Below, one piece after another: positions 1 through 8,041 of a stretch of DNA of 47,805 nucleotides (within the stretch, counting starts at the first letter, position 1; each line of letters begins with the position of its first letter). The notes beneath the pieces are model-generated. The model was not told the origin of the DNA and did no database searches. It was given only the letters and a program-made list of their open reading frames with translations. Both the position numbers and the translations under genes were made by a program. Origin of the DNA: an uncultured Bacteroidales bacterium (GTDB lineage: Bacteria > Bacteroidota > Bacteroidia > Bacteroidales > F082). The stretch spans positions 1-47,805 of the forward strand of contig ONKA01000016.1 in the NCBI GenBank assembly GCA_900318265.1, in the 5' to 3' direction.

Positions 1-86
1 GTCATTGCGGGCTTGACCCGCAATCTCCTGAAGCGAAAAGTGTCGTCTTCGCGCTTAGGAGATGGCGGATGCGTCTCCGCCATGAC
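1..86. repeat. Paired-hairpin palindromic element
   Basis: Two arms face each other: bases 1-29 (beginning GTCATTGCGGG) and 57-86 (ending CCGCCATGAC). The outer ends GTCAT/ATGAC and the CTCCT/AGGAG steps are complementary, and each arm also folds alone (TGCGGG with CCCGCA; GGCGGA with TCCGCC). This is the architecture of REP/REPIN-like elements. It lies downstream of the CYTH gene, so it could also act as a transcription stop, but no T-tract follows. The left part may be cut by the window edge. Confidence 0.6.
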
Positions 87-126
87 GGCAAAGGCTTAAG
101 GGTTGTGTAACCCAGTCTCTTTTAGG

Positions 127-603
127 TTATTTCCAGTTTTTATACGGATTCTTCATCAACATGGAGTTGAAGTACTTGGGGTCGCCGGTGACCTCTTCAC
201 CGAGCCAGGCAGGCTTGTCGAAGGGCTCGTTCTCGTCGGTGAGCTCGACTTCAGCGACGATGAGGCCGTCGTTGTCGCCATAAAACTCATCCACTTCCCA
301 AGTGTGCTTGCCATCGGTGTTCTTGACGAGATAGCGGGTCTTGTCGATGACACCAGGCTCGCAGATTTCGAGGAGCTGTTGCACCTCCTCGACGGGAATC
401 TCCTTCTCCCACTCAAAGCGGGCGGCGCCAGAGGCGTTGCCGATGCCCTTGATGGTGATGAAGCCCTTGTCGCCCTTCACACGCACGCGGACGGTGCGCT
501 CGGGCACGCTGGAGAGATAGCCTTGGGTGATGCGCGTGGCCTTGAAAGCCTCGGCCTTGAAGTCACCCTTTACCAAAAACTTTTTTTCAATCTCTTGTGC
601 CAT
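127..603 (-). CDS. CYTH domain protein (class IV adenylate cyclase / triphosphate tunnel family)
   Basis: A 158-residue protein that is essentially one CYTH domain. The N-terminal signature EIEKKFLV (residues 4-11) is the classic ExExK start of the triphosphate tunnel fold. It is followed by alternating charged strands (TVRVRVKGDKGFITIKG, residues 37-53) and the acidic strand EVELTDENEP near residue 118. The family binds triphosphates with a divalent metal; small bacterial stand-alone members are usually inorganic triphosphatases or of unknown substrate, and true cyclases are a minority. The length matches single-domain members. It lies six bases downstream of a second CYTH-like gene on the same strand, so the two are probably co-transcribed. 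The enzymatic activity is inferred from the family only. Confidence 0.88.
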   Translation of the reverse strand: MAQEIEKKFLVKGDFKAEAFKATRITQGYLSSVPERTVRVRVKGDKGFITIKGIGNASGAARFEWEKEIPVEEVQQLLEICEPGVIDKTRYLVKNTDGKHTWEVDEFYGDNDGLIVAEVELTDENEPFDKPAWLGEEVTGDPKYFNSMLMKNPYKNWK

Positions 604-609
604 AGTCGT

Positions 610-993
610 TTATTCGTTTATGTTTTCGACACCTTCCAAACCACAGTCCTTAATGGTCTTCTTGATGTCTTCGATCTCAGTTGACTCGGAGTTGATGGTC
701 ACCACCTTGGCGCCATTGATGAGCACCTCGCCAAACTCGCAGATGGTGTCGTTGACCATGTAGCCGAAGCGGCGTTTGTGGACGCGCACGGCAGCCAGGT
801 CGGGGTTGGCCTTCACCATGGCGATGAACTCGTCATAGGTATAGGTGTCCTTGGTCAGCTTGGGCATCTCGACCATAAAGGCGGGGAACACTTCCTTCTC
901 GAGCACCTCGCGACTGATGGGGAACTCGCCCTTCATCAGAGGATTCCACTGCTCGAGGCCGTCGACGCTCTGCACGAAGGTCTTGATGTCCAT
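610..993 (-). CDS. CYTH-like protein, N-terminally disrupted (probable frameshift)
   Basis: The open frame gives 127 residues from an internal ATG (MDIKTFVQSVDGLEQWNP). In the same frame, coding-quality sequence continues upstream to about position 1060 without any start codon (EICISRKNDINNTKIRDGK). An ATG at 1091 begins a different frame (MAKEEMKIGEV) that falls out of step near 1057-1062, so one missing base would join the two. I recall the family as carrying the TKIRDGKMDIKT core and an upstream EFRTF-type segment; the latter is absent here, so the gene is also short. The C-terminal half (VRVHKRRFGYMVNDTICEFGEV) looks like CYTH beta strands, and the neighbour 6 bases downstream is a CYTH protein. 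Either a pseudogene in progress or a sequencing/assembly error. Confidence 0.65.
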   Translation of the reverse strand: MDIKTFVQSVDGLEQWNPLMKGEFPISREVLEKEVFPAFMVEMPKLTKDTYTYDEFIAMVKANPDLAAVRVHKRRFGYMVNDTICEFGEVLINGAKVVTINSESTEIEDIKKTIKDCGLEGVENINE

Positions 994-1131
994 CTTGCCG
1001 TCGCGTATCTTGGTGTTGTTGATGTCGTTTTTGCGGGAGATGCAAATCTCGGCTTTGACACTTCGCCGATTTTCATTTCTTCTTTTGCCATAGGGTTATT
1101 AAAATTCAAAATTCAAAAATTCAAAATTCGG

Positions 1132-1198
1132 GGCCTTCGACAAGCTCAGGCACCCTTAACTTTCGTAAAAGCAAAGGTCCCTGAGCCTGTCGAAGGGC
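1132..1198. repeat. Inverted repeat of the CTTCGACAAGCTCAGG type
   Basis: Left arm 1132-1154 (GGCCTTCGACAAGCTCAGG...) and right arm 1177-1198 (...CTGAGCCTGTCGAAGG) are near-perfect complements separated by about 22 bases. It lies between the CYTH-like gene and the lamin-tail lipoprotein, preceded by short AAAATTC direct repeats (1100-1129). A related, expanded copy occurs inside the GHMP kinase gene at 18855-18902, and a partial one at 4042-4055. From memory this core is a recurrent intergenic motif in many bacterial genomes. Its role here is unknown. Confidence 0.7.
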
Positions 1199-1222
1199 CG
1201 ATTCACATGGTATTAAACCAAA

Positions 1223-2545
1223 TTATTCCTGCGGGATGTCTTCGCCTTCGGCGGGGTTGGCTTCACCCGGGGTCGGGTCGGCCAGCTTCCAGTCACCACC
1301 GTCGGGGGTACGGGCAAACGATTGAGGAGCCACGTTGGAGATGGTCAGGCCCCATTCAGTGCCTCTGGTATACTCGTCTCTCACCGTGCCATCGGGCATG
1401 AAGAGGGTGATACGGACGGTCTTCTTGGCCGACAGACCGCTGTGGAAGATCAAAGTCTCAGGAACTTCGGGATGGTCGAGGGTGACGTCCTCACTGTAAA
1501 GCAGCACATAGCCGCCAGCGGGAGCGACGACAGAGGCGTCGGCAGTCCAGGTGGCACCGGCGACATAGTCATCCTTCATGATGTACATGCCTTCCAATGA
1601 CAGGTCAACATTACCTTTGTTGTAGATTTCGATGAACTTGGTGTCGCCATTCAGCTCGTTGAGGACGAGGTTGGTGTAGTCGGGTTCTTCGGGAGTCGGA
1701 GGCTCAGGCGTCACACCACCTTCGAGGCCGAGGACGATGTTCTGTCCATCGGTGTTGGCATCACCTGGAGTGGCATCGGCATAGTACCAGTTGCCATCGG
1801 CATTGCGGCTGTAGGAGGCGGGGGCTTGGTTGCCAGCATAGCCGTAAGCATCGCCGTTCAGTTCAATGGCAGTCAGGTTGAAGTCATCGATAGAGGCACC
1901 AGCAGGCGTGAAGAGCTGGATACGGACGTTCTTCTTGGCGGAGAGACCGCTGTGGAAGATCAGGGCTTCGGGAACTTCGGGATGGTCGGCGACGACATCT
2001 TCGCTATAGAGCACGAGATAGGCACCGGCTTCAATCTTCACCGAGTTGTCGCTAAGCCAGTTTTGGGCACCGTCCTTCTCGATGTAAACGCCATTCAGAT
2101 TGATGGCATCGGCACCGGAGTTGTAGATTTCGATGAACTTGTCGTTACCATTAAGCTCATTGAGGCAGAGCACGCTATAGTCGATGGCGACAGCACCCAC
2201 TTCATATTCCATGGTAGGCGAAACGGCCGTAACCTCGCCATTCATAGCTTGCACGTAGAAGCTTACTTTGGTTTCATTCGGTTGGGCAGGGATGACAGCA
2301 GTGTAGACATCCTCTGCTGCCGTCATGGCCAGTTCCTTGCTTTCTTCATTGATGACATACACCAACTTGGCAGTGAAGTCCTTGAAGCTGGTGATGGTAG
2401 CCGTCACGGTAACATCATCGGAAGCCTGGACAGCCGTAGGAGCGTAAGAAACATTGGCGATATTGATGCCCGGATATTGCTTATCCTTTACGCAAGAGGC
2501 AAGACCCATCAAAAGAGCCAAAGCCACAAACATTATCTTTTTCAT
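1223..2545 (-). CDS. Lipoprotein with two lamin-tail domains
   Basis: A 440-residue exported lipoprotein. The signal peptide ends in a lipobox with Cys18 (GLASC). Residues ~25-120 look like an Ig-like strand-rich domain. Two lamin-tail (LTD) domains follow, at roughly 125-245 and 290-430. They are close internal copies: both contain LNELNG, KFIEIYN, LYSEDV, DHPEVPE and IFHSGLSAKK. A proline/glutamate linker (TPEPPTPEEPDY) separates them. LTD domains in secreted bacterial proteins are found with membrane-associated nucleases and hydrolases, and are thought to bind surfaces or other macromolecules. No catalytic domain is visible. It lies 38 bases downstream of the porin gene and is probably co-transcribed, which suggests the two work together at the outer membrane. 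Confidence 0.85.
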   Translation of the reverse strand: MKKIMFVALALLMGLASCVKDKQYPGINIANVSYAPTAVQASDDVTVTATITSFKDFTAKLVYVINEESKELAMTAAEDVYTAVIPAQPNETKVSFYVQAMNGEVTAVSPTMEYEVGAVAIDYSVLCLNELNGNDKFIEIYNSGADAINLNGVYIEKDGAQNWLSDNSVKIEAGAYLVLYSEDVVADHPEVPEALIFHSGLSAKKNVRIQLFTPAGASIDDFNLTAIELNGDAYGYAGNQAPASYSRNADGNWYYADATPGDANTDGQNIVLGLEGGVTPEPPTPEEPDYTNLVLNELNGDTKFIEIYNKGNVDLSLEGMYIMKDDYVAGATWTADASVVAPAGGYVLLYSEDVTLDHPEVPETLIFHSGLSAKKTVRITLFMPDGTVRDEYTRGTEWGLTISNVAPQSFARTPDGGDWKLADPTPGEANPAEGEDIPQE

Positions 2546-2583
2546 ATTATTCTCAATTTTATAAGGTTAGACAATTTGATGGA

Positions 2584-3972
2584 TTAGAAAGCGACCTGGA
2601 AACGGGCCAGCAGCATGTGGTAGTTCACACCAGCTTGGCCATCGGCGGCAGTGACCTTGGTGAAGTCCTTGGTCGGGTTGCCATCGGCATCGAGACCGAC
2701 ATAGAGTTTGCCCTTACCATTGGCATAACGGTCGTTGTTGACATATTGGTAGTTGAGACCAATCTTCACGTTCTTGGAAAAGTAGAAGTTGAGACCAGCA
2801 CCGTAGAGTTCGGCGGAACCACCGTAAATGGCTTGCTCGCCACGGCCATCGTAGTCGTTCATGTCGAGGAACTCATATTTGCCAACGAGTTCGATGTCGC
2901 CCCAGCTGCGACCAGCGCGGACGCGGTTGAACTTGGCACCATCGGAGTCGTAGCTCTGCTTGCCACCGAGGAGGAGGCAGGCACCTTCGACATACCAACC
3001 TTGGAAGTGATATGGCTTGTCGATGCCGACTTCAGGCTTCATGTATGTCCAATCCGATACCCAAGCACCTTCGAGGCGCAGACCATTGTAGTGACCGGCG
3101 AGTTCGGCAGTGGCGATGAGGTTGTGGTCGGTGTTCTTGATATCATCGGTATCGATGTATTTCTTACGGCTGATGTTGGTGGTGTTGCGGCAGCTGAAAC
3201 GGGTACCGCTATACACGCCCATCTCATCGGAAGTCTTGGGAGCGTCATACATGACTGCACCACCGACATGGATGCCGAGATCAGGTTCGTTGATGGGACG
3301 AATCACGACCTTACCGACATAGGAAAGGCCCTCGTCCATGCCATAGTCCTTGTTGTTAGCTTCAACAAAGTCGCGGGTCTCCTGGCCTTCAATCTCTTGG
3401 AAGAGCACGCTGGCGCTACCGAAGAAATACTTGTTGGTATACTTCGCGAAGACACCGAGGTGACGGCTAGGAGCGAAGGCGTTAATCACCATAGGACGTT
3501 CCATGAACATGAGATAACGCGAAGAAGTGTTGCGCGACATGGTGAAGTCGGGCTTCATGCTACCGACAGTGAACTGCCAGTTCTTCAAGCCGTTGTAGCG
3601 AACCACAGCGTCTTTCAGCTCGAAGGAGCCGTTAGCGAGTTCCATGTCGATCTCACCATACCATTCAGGGGTGATTTGAGCCTTGGCAGCAAAGCGTGCG
3701 CGACGAATGCTGGCGCCTGAGCCAATCGGGTCGGCCCATTCCTGGGCGCCGAAATAGTGACCAAAATCGACCTGCACTCTGGCATCGAACCAGAATTTGT
3801 AGTCTTTGTCTTTTGACTCGAACACCAAGATGCCGTCGCGACTCGAAGTCTGCAACGACTTGACGTTCACCTTGTTGCCATACTGGTCGACGGCTTGCGC
3901 CTTGTCTTCAGTCTGTGCAAAGGCCATTGAGCCCAACAAGAGGGCGGCCATCATTAATACAGTCTTTTTCAT
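2584..3972 (-). CDS. OprP/OprO-like phosphate-selective porin family protein
   Basis: An outer-membrane beta-barrel of 462 residues. The preferred start is the ATG at 3972 because it gives a clean signal peptide (MKKTVLMMAALLLGSMAFAQ). An in-frame ATG at 3984 would add MFHT in front. After a short linker comes the family's typical entry strand (KFWFDARVQVDFGHYFG), then SIRRARFAAKAQITPEWYGEIDMELANG. The remaining strands alternate aromatic and polar residues, and the chain ends in the terminal aromatic strand YHMLLARFQVAF. Family members form trimeric anion-selective pores, but many Bacteroidetes homologues have no tested substrate. A -7 box lies upstream at 4020-4027. Phosphate selectivity should not be assumed. 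Confidence 0.85.
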   Translation of the reverse strand: MKKTVLMMAALLLGSMAFAQTEDKAQAVDQYGNKVNVKSLQTSSRDGILVFESKDKDYKFWFDARVQVDFGHYFGAQEWADPIGSGASIRRARFAAKAQITPEWYGEIDMELANGSFELKDAVVRYNGLKNWQFTVGSMKPDFTMSRNTSSRYLMFMERPMVINAFAPSRHLGVFAKYTNKYFFGSASVLFQEIEGQETRDFVEANNKDYGMDEGLSYVGKVVIRPINEPDLGIHVGGAVMYDAPKTSDEMGVYSGTRFSCRNTTNISRKKYIDTDDIKNTDHNLIATAELAGHYNGLRLEGAWVSDWTYMKPEVGIDKPYHFQGWYVEGACLLLGGKQSYDSDGAKFNRVRAGRSWGDIELVGKYEFLDMNDYDGRGEQAIYGGSAELYGAGLNFYFSKNVKIGLNYQYVNNDRYANGKGKLYVGLDADGNPTKDFTKVTAADGQAGVNYHMLLARFQVAF

Positions 3973-4019
3973 AGTGTGAAACATTTTAGTTAAACTTAAT
4001 TTGAGATAGTTACAAACAG

Positions 4020-4027
4020 CAAAATTA
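4020..4027 (-). promoter_or_regulatory. Bacteroidetes -7 box for the porin operon
   Basis: Reads TAATTTTG on the minus strand, matching TAnnTTTG, with a TTG about 25 bases upstream. Transcription would start near 4013, about 40 bases before the porin start codon, and would also cover the lamin-tail lipoprotein gene. Confidence 0.55.
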
Positions 4028-4129
4028 GAAAAAAAAACAATGCTTCGACAAGCTCATCAAACAATGCAAGAAAAAAAATCGCCATTGTTTCGTTTTCCTT
4101 TTCTCAACATGTCTTTTCGCAAAAATGCC

Positions 4130-4137
4130 TACCTTTG
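4130..4137 (+). promoter_or_regulatory. Bacteroidetes -7 box that decides the start of the TPR regulator
   Basis: Reads TACCTTTG. It overlaps the codons after an upstream in-frame ATG at 4125, so the next ATG at 4143 is the likely start. That puts the start codon essentially at the transcription start site, implying a leaderless or nearly leaderless message. Confidence 0.5.
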
Positions 4138-4142
4138 CAGGC

Positions 4143-5831
4143 ATGAAATGGGTTCGTTCCATAGCGTTTTTGATGTTGTTGGCGGCCTTTGCCGCATGTG
4201 GCGACAATTCCGCCACGGTAGAGACGCAAAATTTTGCGTCTCTACAAACACGACAATTGCAGGCCATCGACAGCCTGATGTGGCAGCAGCCAGATAGCGC
4301 CTTGGCGCAAATCATTGATTATATGGATTGTACAGACGGTGCATGCACCGTCTCTACCGCGCACTATGCCCATCTCCTTTTGGCCGAATTGCTCTATAAA
4401 AACGATTATGAACAAACCAACCGCGCCGAATTGCTGCGGGCGGTGGCATATTACGATTCGTTGTGCGCCGAAAATGACGACATCGCGTTTTTGGATGCCC
4501 GTGCACATTACATGAATGGTGTGGGATTTTACGAGCGCGACAGTGTGGTGGCGGCCTGCGCCGAATACCTAAAAGCCTTGGAAGTGATGGAAAGCCATTT
4601 CGATGAAAAGGAATTGATTGGACATAAGGCGAGGTTTATGGCGATGGTCTATTCACATTTAACAAGTTTGTTTTCAGATCTCTATCTTCAAGAGCAATGT
4701 ATTTTTTTCGCGAAAGCTGCATTAAAACACTACAGCAAATATGGTGCTCCATCATGGCATCCCTCATGGATATTGACAGAAATTGGGATACAACATGAGA
4801 TATTAGAAAATCTTGATAGTGCAGAATACTATTTTCAAAAAGCAACTGAAACTTTGAACGACACGAATTGTCTCTCGTACAGGGATATTGCCAGTCTTTG
4901 CACATATCTTTCATACAGAAAAGACCATAATCCACAACTTGCATTAGAAAGAATGTATGGAATACTTGCTCAAGCAGAGAACGACAAGGAATATTATTCA
5001 AGAAGTTCAACAATTGGAGAAATCTTCTATCTTGAAAAACAATATGATTCAGCATGGGTGTATCTGTGCCGAATTTATGAGAATTCGCAATTTGATGATA
5101 TTAAAAAGCAAGCAGCGGAAAGGTTGTTGGAAATCTGCAAGACCCAAGGTCGTGATTCCGAAATTCTTGAATATGCCAATTATTTAGCACCCTATGCCAA
5201 TCAATTGGAGAATCATAGCGCCATGAGATCACAGCTAATAGAATTGTACAATACCTTTCGACAGAAAGCACTTGAACGTCAGTATCAGCAAATCATCATC
5301 AAGAACTCACGACGAACCGTAGCATTGTTATTTGGACTACTTATTTTTATGGTTGCCATTGTTGTCTTATTCCATCATAAAGATAAGCGGAGTTTGAGAC
5401 AACTTAAATCTGAAAGTCTTGGAGAAGTGCAAAACCATTTTGGGGAAAACAGTCTTGAACATTTTTTGGCAGAGCCTCTTTGCCAAGAAATCCTTCATTC
5501 CATCGTAGACAAAAACATCAAGCGGTCGGCCACGCCCGCCGATTATCCCGAACTTGTGCTCAACGAAAGCCAGCTCCAACAATTGGCTTTGGTCGTCAAC
5601 CGCTATTTTGGCTCATTCGAAAGTCAGCTTGAGCAGCGAGGTTTAAAGTCCAATCCCGTTTTGGTCAATCTCTGCCATCTCTATCTGCTCGGCATGGATG
5701 AAAAACAAACCGCCATCCTCCTCAATAGGGATTATTCATCCATCAAACGGTATGAAAAGAAACTGAAAAACGCATTCGAAACCCAAGAAAACATGGTTTC
5801 ATTTTTGAGAAACCACGTTTCAAGTATCTGA
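4143..5831 (+). CDS. Membrane-anchored TPR protein with C-terminal HTH (transcriptional regulator type)
   Basis: 562 residues from the ATG at 4143. It begins with a lipobox-type signal (Cys19 in AFAAC), followed by a long helical TPR-like region (~40-380), one transmembrane helix (~392-414, ALLFGLLIFMVAIVVLF) and a cytoplasmic basic tail. The tail ends in a helix-turn-helix-like segment (~500-555; LLGMDEKQTAILLNRDYSSI). This plan is common in Bacteroidetes, where an external sensor half is joined to a DNA-binding half. Two 28-bp palindromes (4218-4245 and 4330-4357) are translated in frame as VETQNFASLQ and TDGACTVST. By hand count, GC falls from about 53% before 4620 to about 36% between 4680 and 5100, so the sensor region is compositionally distinct. 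It probably controls the DUF3244 and lipoprotein genes that follow. Confidence 0.78.
   Translation: MKWVRSIAFLMLLAAFAACGDNSATVETQNFASLQTRQLQAIDSLMWQQPDSALAQIIDYMDCTDGACTVSTAHYAHLLLAELLYKNDYEQTNRAELLRAVAYYDSLCAENDDIAFLDARAHYMNGVGFYERDSVVAACAEYLKALEVMESHFDEKELIGHKARFMAMVYSHLTSLFSDLYLQEQCIFFAKAALKHYSKYGAPSWHPSWILTEIGIQHEILENLDSAEYYFQKATETLNDTNCLSYRDIASLCTYLSYRKDHNPQLALERMYGILAQAENDKEYYSRSSTIGEIFYLEKQYDSAWVYLCRIYENSQFDDIKKQAAERLLEICKTQGRDSEILEYANYLAPYANQLENHSAMRSQLIELYNTFRQKALERQYQQIIIKNSRRTVALLFGLLIFMVAIVVLFHHKDKRSLRQLKSESLGEVQNHFGENSLEHFLAEPLCQEILHSIVDKNIKRSATPADYPELVLNESQLQQLALVVNRYFGSFESQLEQRGLKSNPVLVNLCHLYLLGMDEKQTAILLNRDYSSIKRYEKKLKNAFETQENMVSFLRNHVSSI
4218..4245. repeat. GTAGAGACG palindrome, copy 1 (intragenic)
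   Basis: A perfect 28-bp palindrome with outer arms GTAGAGACG/CGTCTCTAC and centre CAAAATTTTG. It lies inside the TPR regulator just after the lipobox region and is translated in frame (VETQNFASLQ). Confidence 0.9.
4330..4357. repeat. GTAGAGACG palindrome, copy 2 (intragenic)
   Basis: 28 bp with one arm mismatch (GTACAGACG versus CGTCTCTAC) and centre GTGCATGCAC. It lies in the TPR regulator and is translated as TDGACTVST. The reading frame relative to the element differs from copy 1. Confidence 0.85.
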
Positions 5832-5899
5832 TAATCTATCTTTTACATCCTGCAACTTTTTGCAACTATTCTTTTTGACATTTTTCGGTTTTTTCGTTA

Positions 5900-5907
5900 T
5901 ACTTTTG
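5900..5907 (+). promoter_or_regulatory. Bacteroidetes -7 box for the DUF3244 gene
   Basis: Reads TACTTTTG, with TTTTTG (ending at 5877) about 22 bases upstream as the -33 element. The start codon is at 5937, giving a leader of roughly 22 bases. Confidence 0.6.
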
Positions 5908-5936
5908 TAGCAACAAAATCAAATAACGTTACAACT

Positions 5937-6314
5937 ATGAAGTATTTAAAAAACCGTCTCATCGTATTGATGCTTATGTTAATGATTCCCAATGCATGGA
6001 CTTTGGCTGATAATTGTTATCTATCAGACAATCACCATCCCATTCAAATTAAGGCTTCACATGTTCAAGGAGTCCCAAAAGGCTTCACCATCCAAGCCTC
6101 TATCAACGGTCATACGCTTACTGTTGCTTTCTCCCAAAACATTGGACAAGTTGAAGTTGAAATCACAACGGTAACTGGCAGCACGGTGGATTGCCTTTCT
6201 ATCCTCACACCCAATGGTCTGCAAAGCTACATTCCTAACACGGGAGACTACATTGTCACTTTCACCCTTTCCAATGGGGATGAGTATTACGGAGAATTTA
6301 CGGTCAGCGATTAA
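5937..6314 (+). CDS. DUF3244-like exported protein
   Basis: A 125-residue secreted or periplasmic protein. An N-terminal signal peptide (hydrophobic to about residue 22, IPNAWTLAD) precedes one small beta-sandwich. Strands are visible as TIQASINGHTLTVAF, GQVEVEITTVTGSTV and DYIVTFTLSNGDEYYGEFTV. This matches the DUF3244 pattern of small Ig-like proteins that sit next to TPR regulators in Bacteroidetes. Their function is not known. It has its own -7 box at 5900-5907 and ends two bases before the LytTR gene, so the two form a transcription unit downstream of the TPR regulator. The function is inferred from context only: a possible ligand or sensor partner of the regulator. Confidence 0.7.
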   Translation: MKYLKNRLIVLMLMLMIPNAWTLADNCYLSDNHHPIQIKASHVQGVPKGFTIQASINGHTLTVAFSQNIGQVEVEITTVTGSTVDCLSILTPNGLQSYIPNTGDYIVTFTLSNGDEYYGEFTVSD

Positions 6315-6316
6315 GC

Positions 6317-6751
6317 ATGGATCCTTTTGACGGACGGATTATCATCAGTGAGACCAAAGGCTTCAAGCAAGTGGAAGTGGCAAGCCTCTCGCATATCATC
6401 TGCGAAGACTACCTTTGCACACTATACATTACTAACGAAGAATCGGTAACCTGCGGCAAAAGCCTACGCTATTTCGAACAAGTCTTGCAGCCTTATCCCT
6501 TTGTCCGCATCCACCACATCGCCATCGTGAACCTCAGTCAGGTAGCTAAAGTTCACTTCAATGGCAGGCAACGCCATGTCGTCATGCACGACGGCACGGC
6601 GTTGCCCATTTCCGTGCGCAAATGGCCCCGCTTCCGAGACATATTTCGCTCTCATACACTTGCCACCAAAAACGACACACTTACAGCTGAAAGCGGCACA
6701 CCTACAAGAAAAACCAACACGCACCAAAACCAAGGATATGGTTTACTGTAA
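6317..6751 (+). CDS. Stand-alone LytTR-type DNA-binding protein
   Basis: A 144-residue protein made almost entirely of a LytTR domain (about residues 5-115). Recognisable elements are SLSHIICEDYLCTLYIT, the loop SLRYFEQVLQPYPFVRIHHIAIVNLSQV and VVMHDGTALPISVRKWPRF. LytTR domains bind direct-repeat promoter sites. No receiver or membrane domain precedes the domain here, so activity may be set by abundance or by a partner. The last ~30 residues are polar and repetitive (ATKNDTLTAESGTPTRKTNT) and look disordered. It is two bases downstream of the DUF3244 gene. Its stop codon overlaps the -7 box (6749-6756) of the next gene, so the two genes are physically but probably not transcriptionally fused. 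Confidence 0.85.
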   Translation: MDPFDGRIIISETKGFKQVEVASLSHIICEDYLCTLYITNEESVTCGKSLRYFEQVLQPYPFVRIHHIAIVNLSQVAKVHFNGRQRHVVMHDGTALPISVRKWPRFRDIFRSHTLATKNDTLTAESGTPTRKTNTHQNQGYGLL

Positions 6752-6756
6752 TTTTG
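6749..6756 (+). promoter_or_regulatory. Bacteroidetes -7 box overlapping the LytTR stop codon
   Basis: Reads TAATTTTG; its first three bases are the TAA stop of the LytTR gene. It would drive the lipoprotein at 6815 with a leader of about 50 bases. Confidence 0.5.
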
Positions 6757-6814
6757 CAGCATCTCTAACGATAGAACAAAAGTAACAACAAAACAAACAT
6801 CAAAATCAAACACA

Positions 6815-7849
6815 ATGAAAACGGCAAAACTTACCATGATGACCACCTTGATGGCCCTAATGCTCCTCGCTGTGGGATGCAAGAAAGAAAACGAAAACAC
6901 GGCAGAAAGACAACAAAACAATTCAACTCCTATGCTTCAGTTCAACTCATTTGATGAAGTAATAGATTACCTCGTAGATGAGAAAAAAAACAAAAGCAAC
7001 AAAGACGGCTTTGTTTCCTATGCTGAATACATGGAAAAAGAATACAAGGACTTGGATCCTGAAAACTTTTTTAAAACAAAAGAGGAGATGATACAGTATG
7101 CTTTAGAACATCATGACAAGTATCAACTTATTTTATGTGAAGACGGAGAATACATTTTCGAAACAAGATTGTATAATCATGATTACAAATATGTTGCAAA
7201 TAAAGATGGAATGTTTCAGGTTAAAAATAAGGTATATAAAATAATCGAAGGAGGCTTGGTGTATACTTTGGAATCACATATCCAAGAGCTGACAGACTAT
7301 GTTGACAACGGATTTAGAAATAATGATGATGTTTTCTCTTTTGTAATATTTGACGATAGCGTAAACACGGACAAAAACAATTGCTTATACTGTTCAAATA
7401 TGCACAATTGGACTAAAATTAATGAAGATAATAAACTGTATTTTGAAATAAAACTATATTTATCAAATAACAACACCAGAGTTACATATAAACATTATGC
7501 AAAACCTTATCATCATAATTTCTTAGGTTGGTTCGGCTGTCTTCGTACAATTACATGCTCGTATAATAATCAAGTAGTTTATAAAGATGCAGCAGGAGAT
7601 TGGCCACGTATAGGAGGAAACCAATGGATACCGCAATACCCATATCGATGGGATTTTCAAGAATCATGGACTAGCACTAGCGGTTTTGAAACTGTTAAAT
7701 ATGAATACGACTTTATACATTCTTGGATGTGGGAATATGAACATCCCAATACAGGAGGATTTGGGTTTAATGTTTTAGACGCAAGGGCTTCAACTCTTGA
7801 TGTTGGTGAAATACACGTATATTGCCCAAAACAATATGAAATTGGCTAA
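6815..7849 (+). CDS. AT-rich lipoprotein of unknown function
   Basis: 344 residues with a lipobox signal peptide (LLAVGC, Cys22). The mature part opens with polar residues (KKENENTAERQQNN), then a region (~40-110) with short helices (FDEVIDYLV, KTKEEMIQYALEHHDKYQLIL). A tryptophan- and tyrosine-rich C-terminal half follows (HNFLGWFGCLRTITCSYNN; SWMWEYEHPNTGG). The layout is reminiscent of Bacteroidetes lipoproteins of the DUF4848 kind, but I cannot confirm that. A line near 7381 has about 28% GC by hand count against ~50% in neighbouring genes, which suggests recent acquisition or fast evolution. It has its own promoter. No enzymatic motif was seen; a surface role is inferred from the signal only. 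Confidence 0.75.
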   Translation: MKTAKLTMMTTLMALMLLAVGCKKENENTAERQQNNSTPMLQFNSFDEVIDYLVDEKKNKSNKDGFVSYAEYMEKEYKDLDPENFFKTKEEMIQYALEHHDKYQLILCEDGEYIFETRLYNHDYKYVANKDGMFQVKNKVYKIIEGGLVYTLESHIQELTDYVDNGFRNNDDVFSFVIFDDSVNTDKNNCLYCSNMHNWTKINEDNKLYFEIKLYLSNNNTRVTYKHYAKPYHHNFLGWFGCLRTITCSYNNQVVYKDAAGDWPRIGGNQWIPQYPYRWDFQESWTSTSGFETVKYEYDFIHSWMWEYEHPNTGGFGFNVLDARASTLDVGEIHVYCPKQYEIG

Positions 7850-7900
7850 TCAACACTATTTACATAAGTAACTGTTCAGAATTAAACTGCATAATGCTTT

Positions 7901-7967
7901 GACACGGGACTATTAGACGCGGGACAAACCTATTGTCTCGTGTCTCGCGTCCCGAAGTCTCGTGTCT
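7901..7967. repeat. Palindromic element in a 191-base gap
   Basis: Outer arms GACACGGGAC (7901-7910) and GTCTCGTGTC (7958-7967) are near complements, with further G/C-rich inner arms (GACGCGGGACA near 7916; CTCGCGTCCC near 7944). ACATAA at 7862 and TTATGT at 7969 extend the pairing. It occupies most of the gap between the AT-rich lipoprotein and the first barrel gene and could also reduce read-through. Confidence 0.55.
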
Positions 7968-8041
7968 ATTATGTAAGCTCATCTACTTACAATATTCCAT
8001 TCATTATTGGAGTTATTAGAATAAATCAAAATACGACGTAA

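Noticed and set aside
2617-3720. A long open frame antisense to the porin gene (367 codons), plus similar ones opposite the S46 and C69 genes (34417-35214, 35221-36198, 36312-37361)
   Set aside because: The sense frames carry signal peptides and recognisable family motifs, whereas the antisense frames are rich in His/Val/Asp as expected from mirrored codon bias. No promoters or start signals support them.
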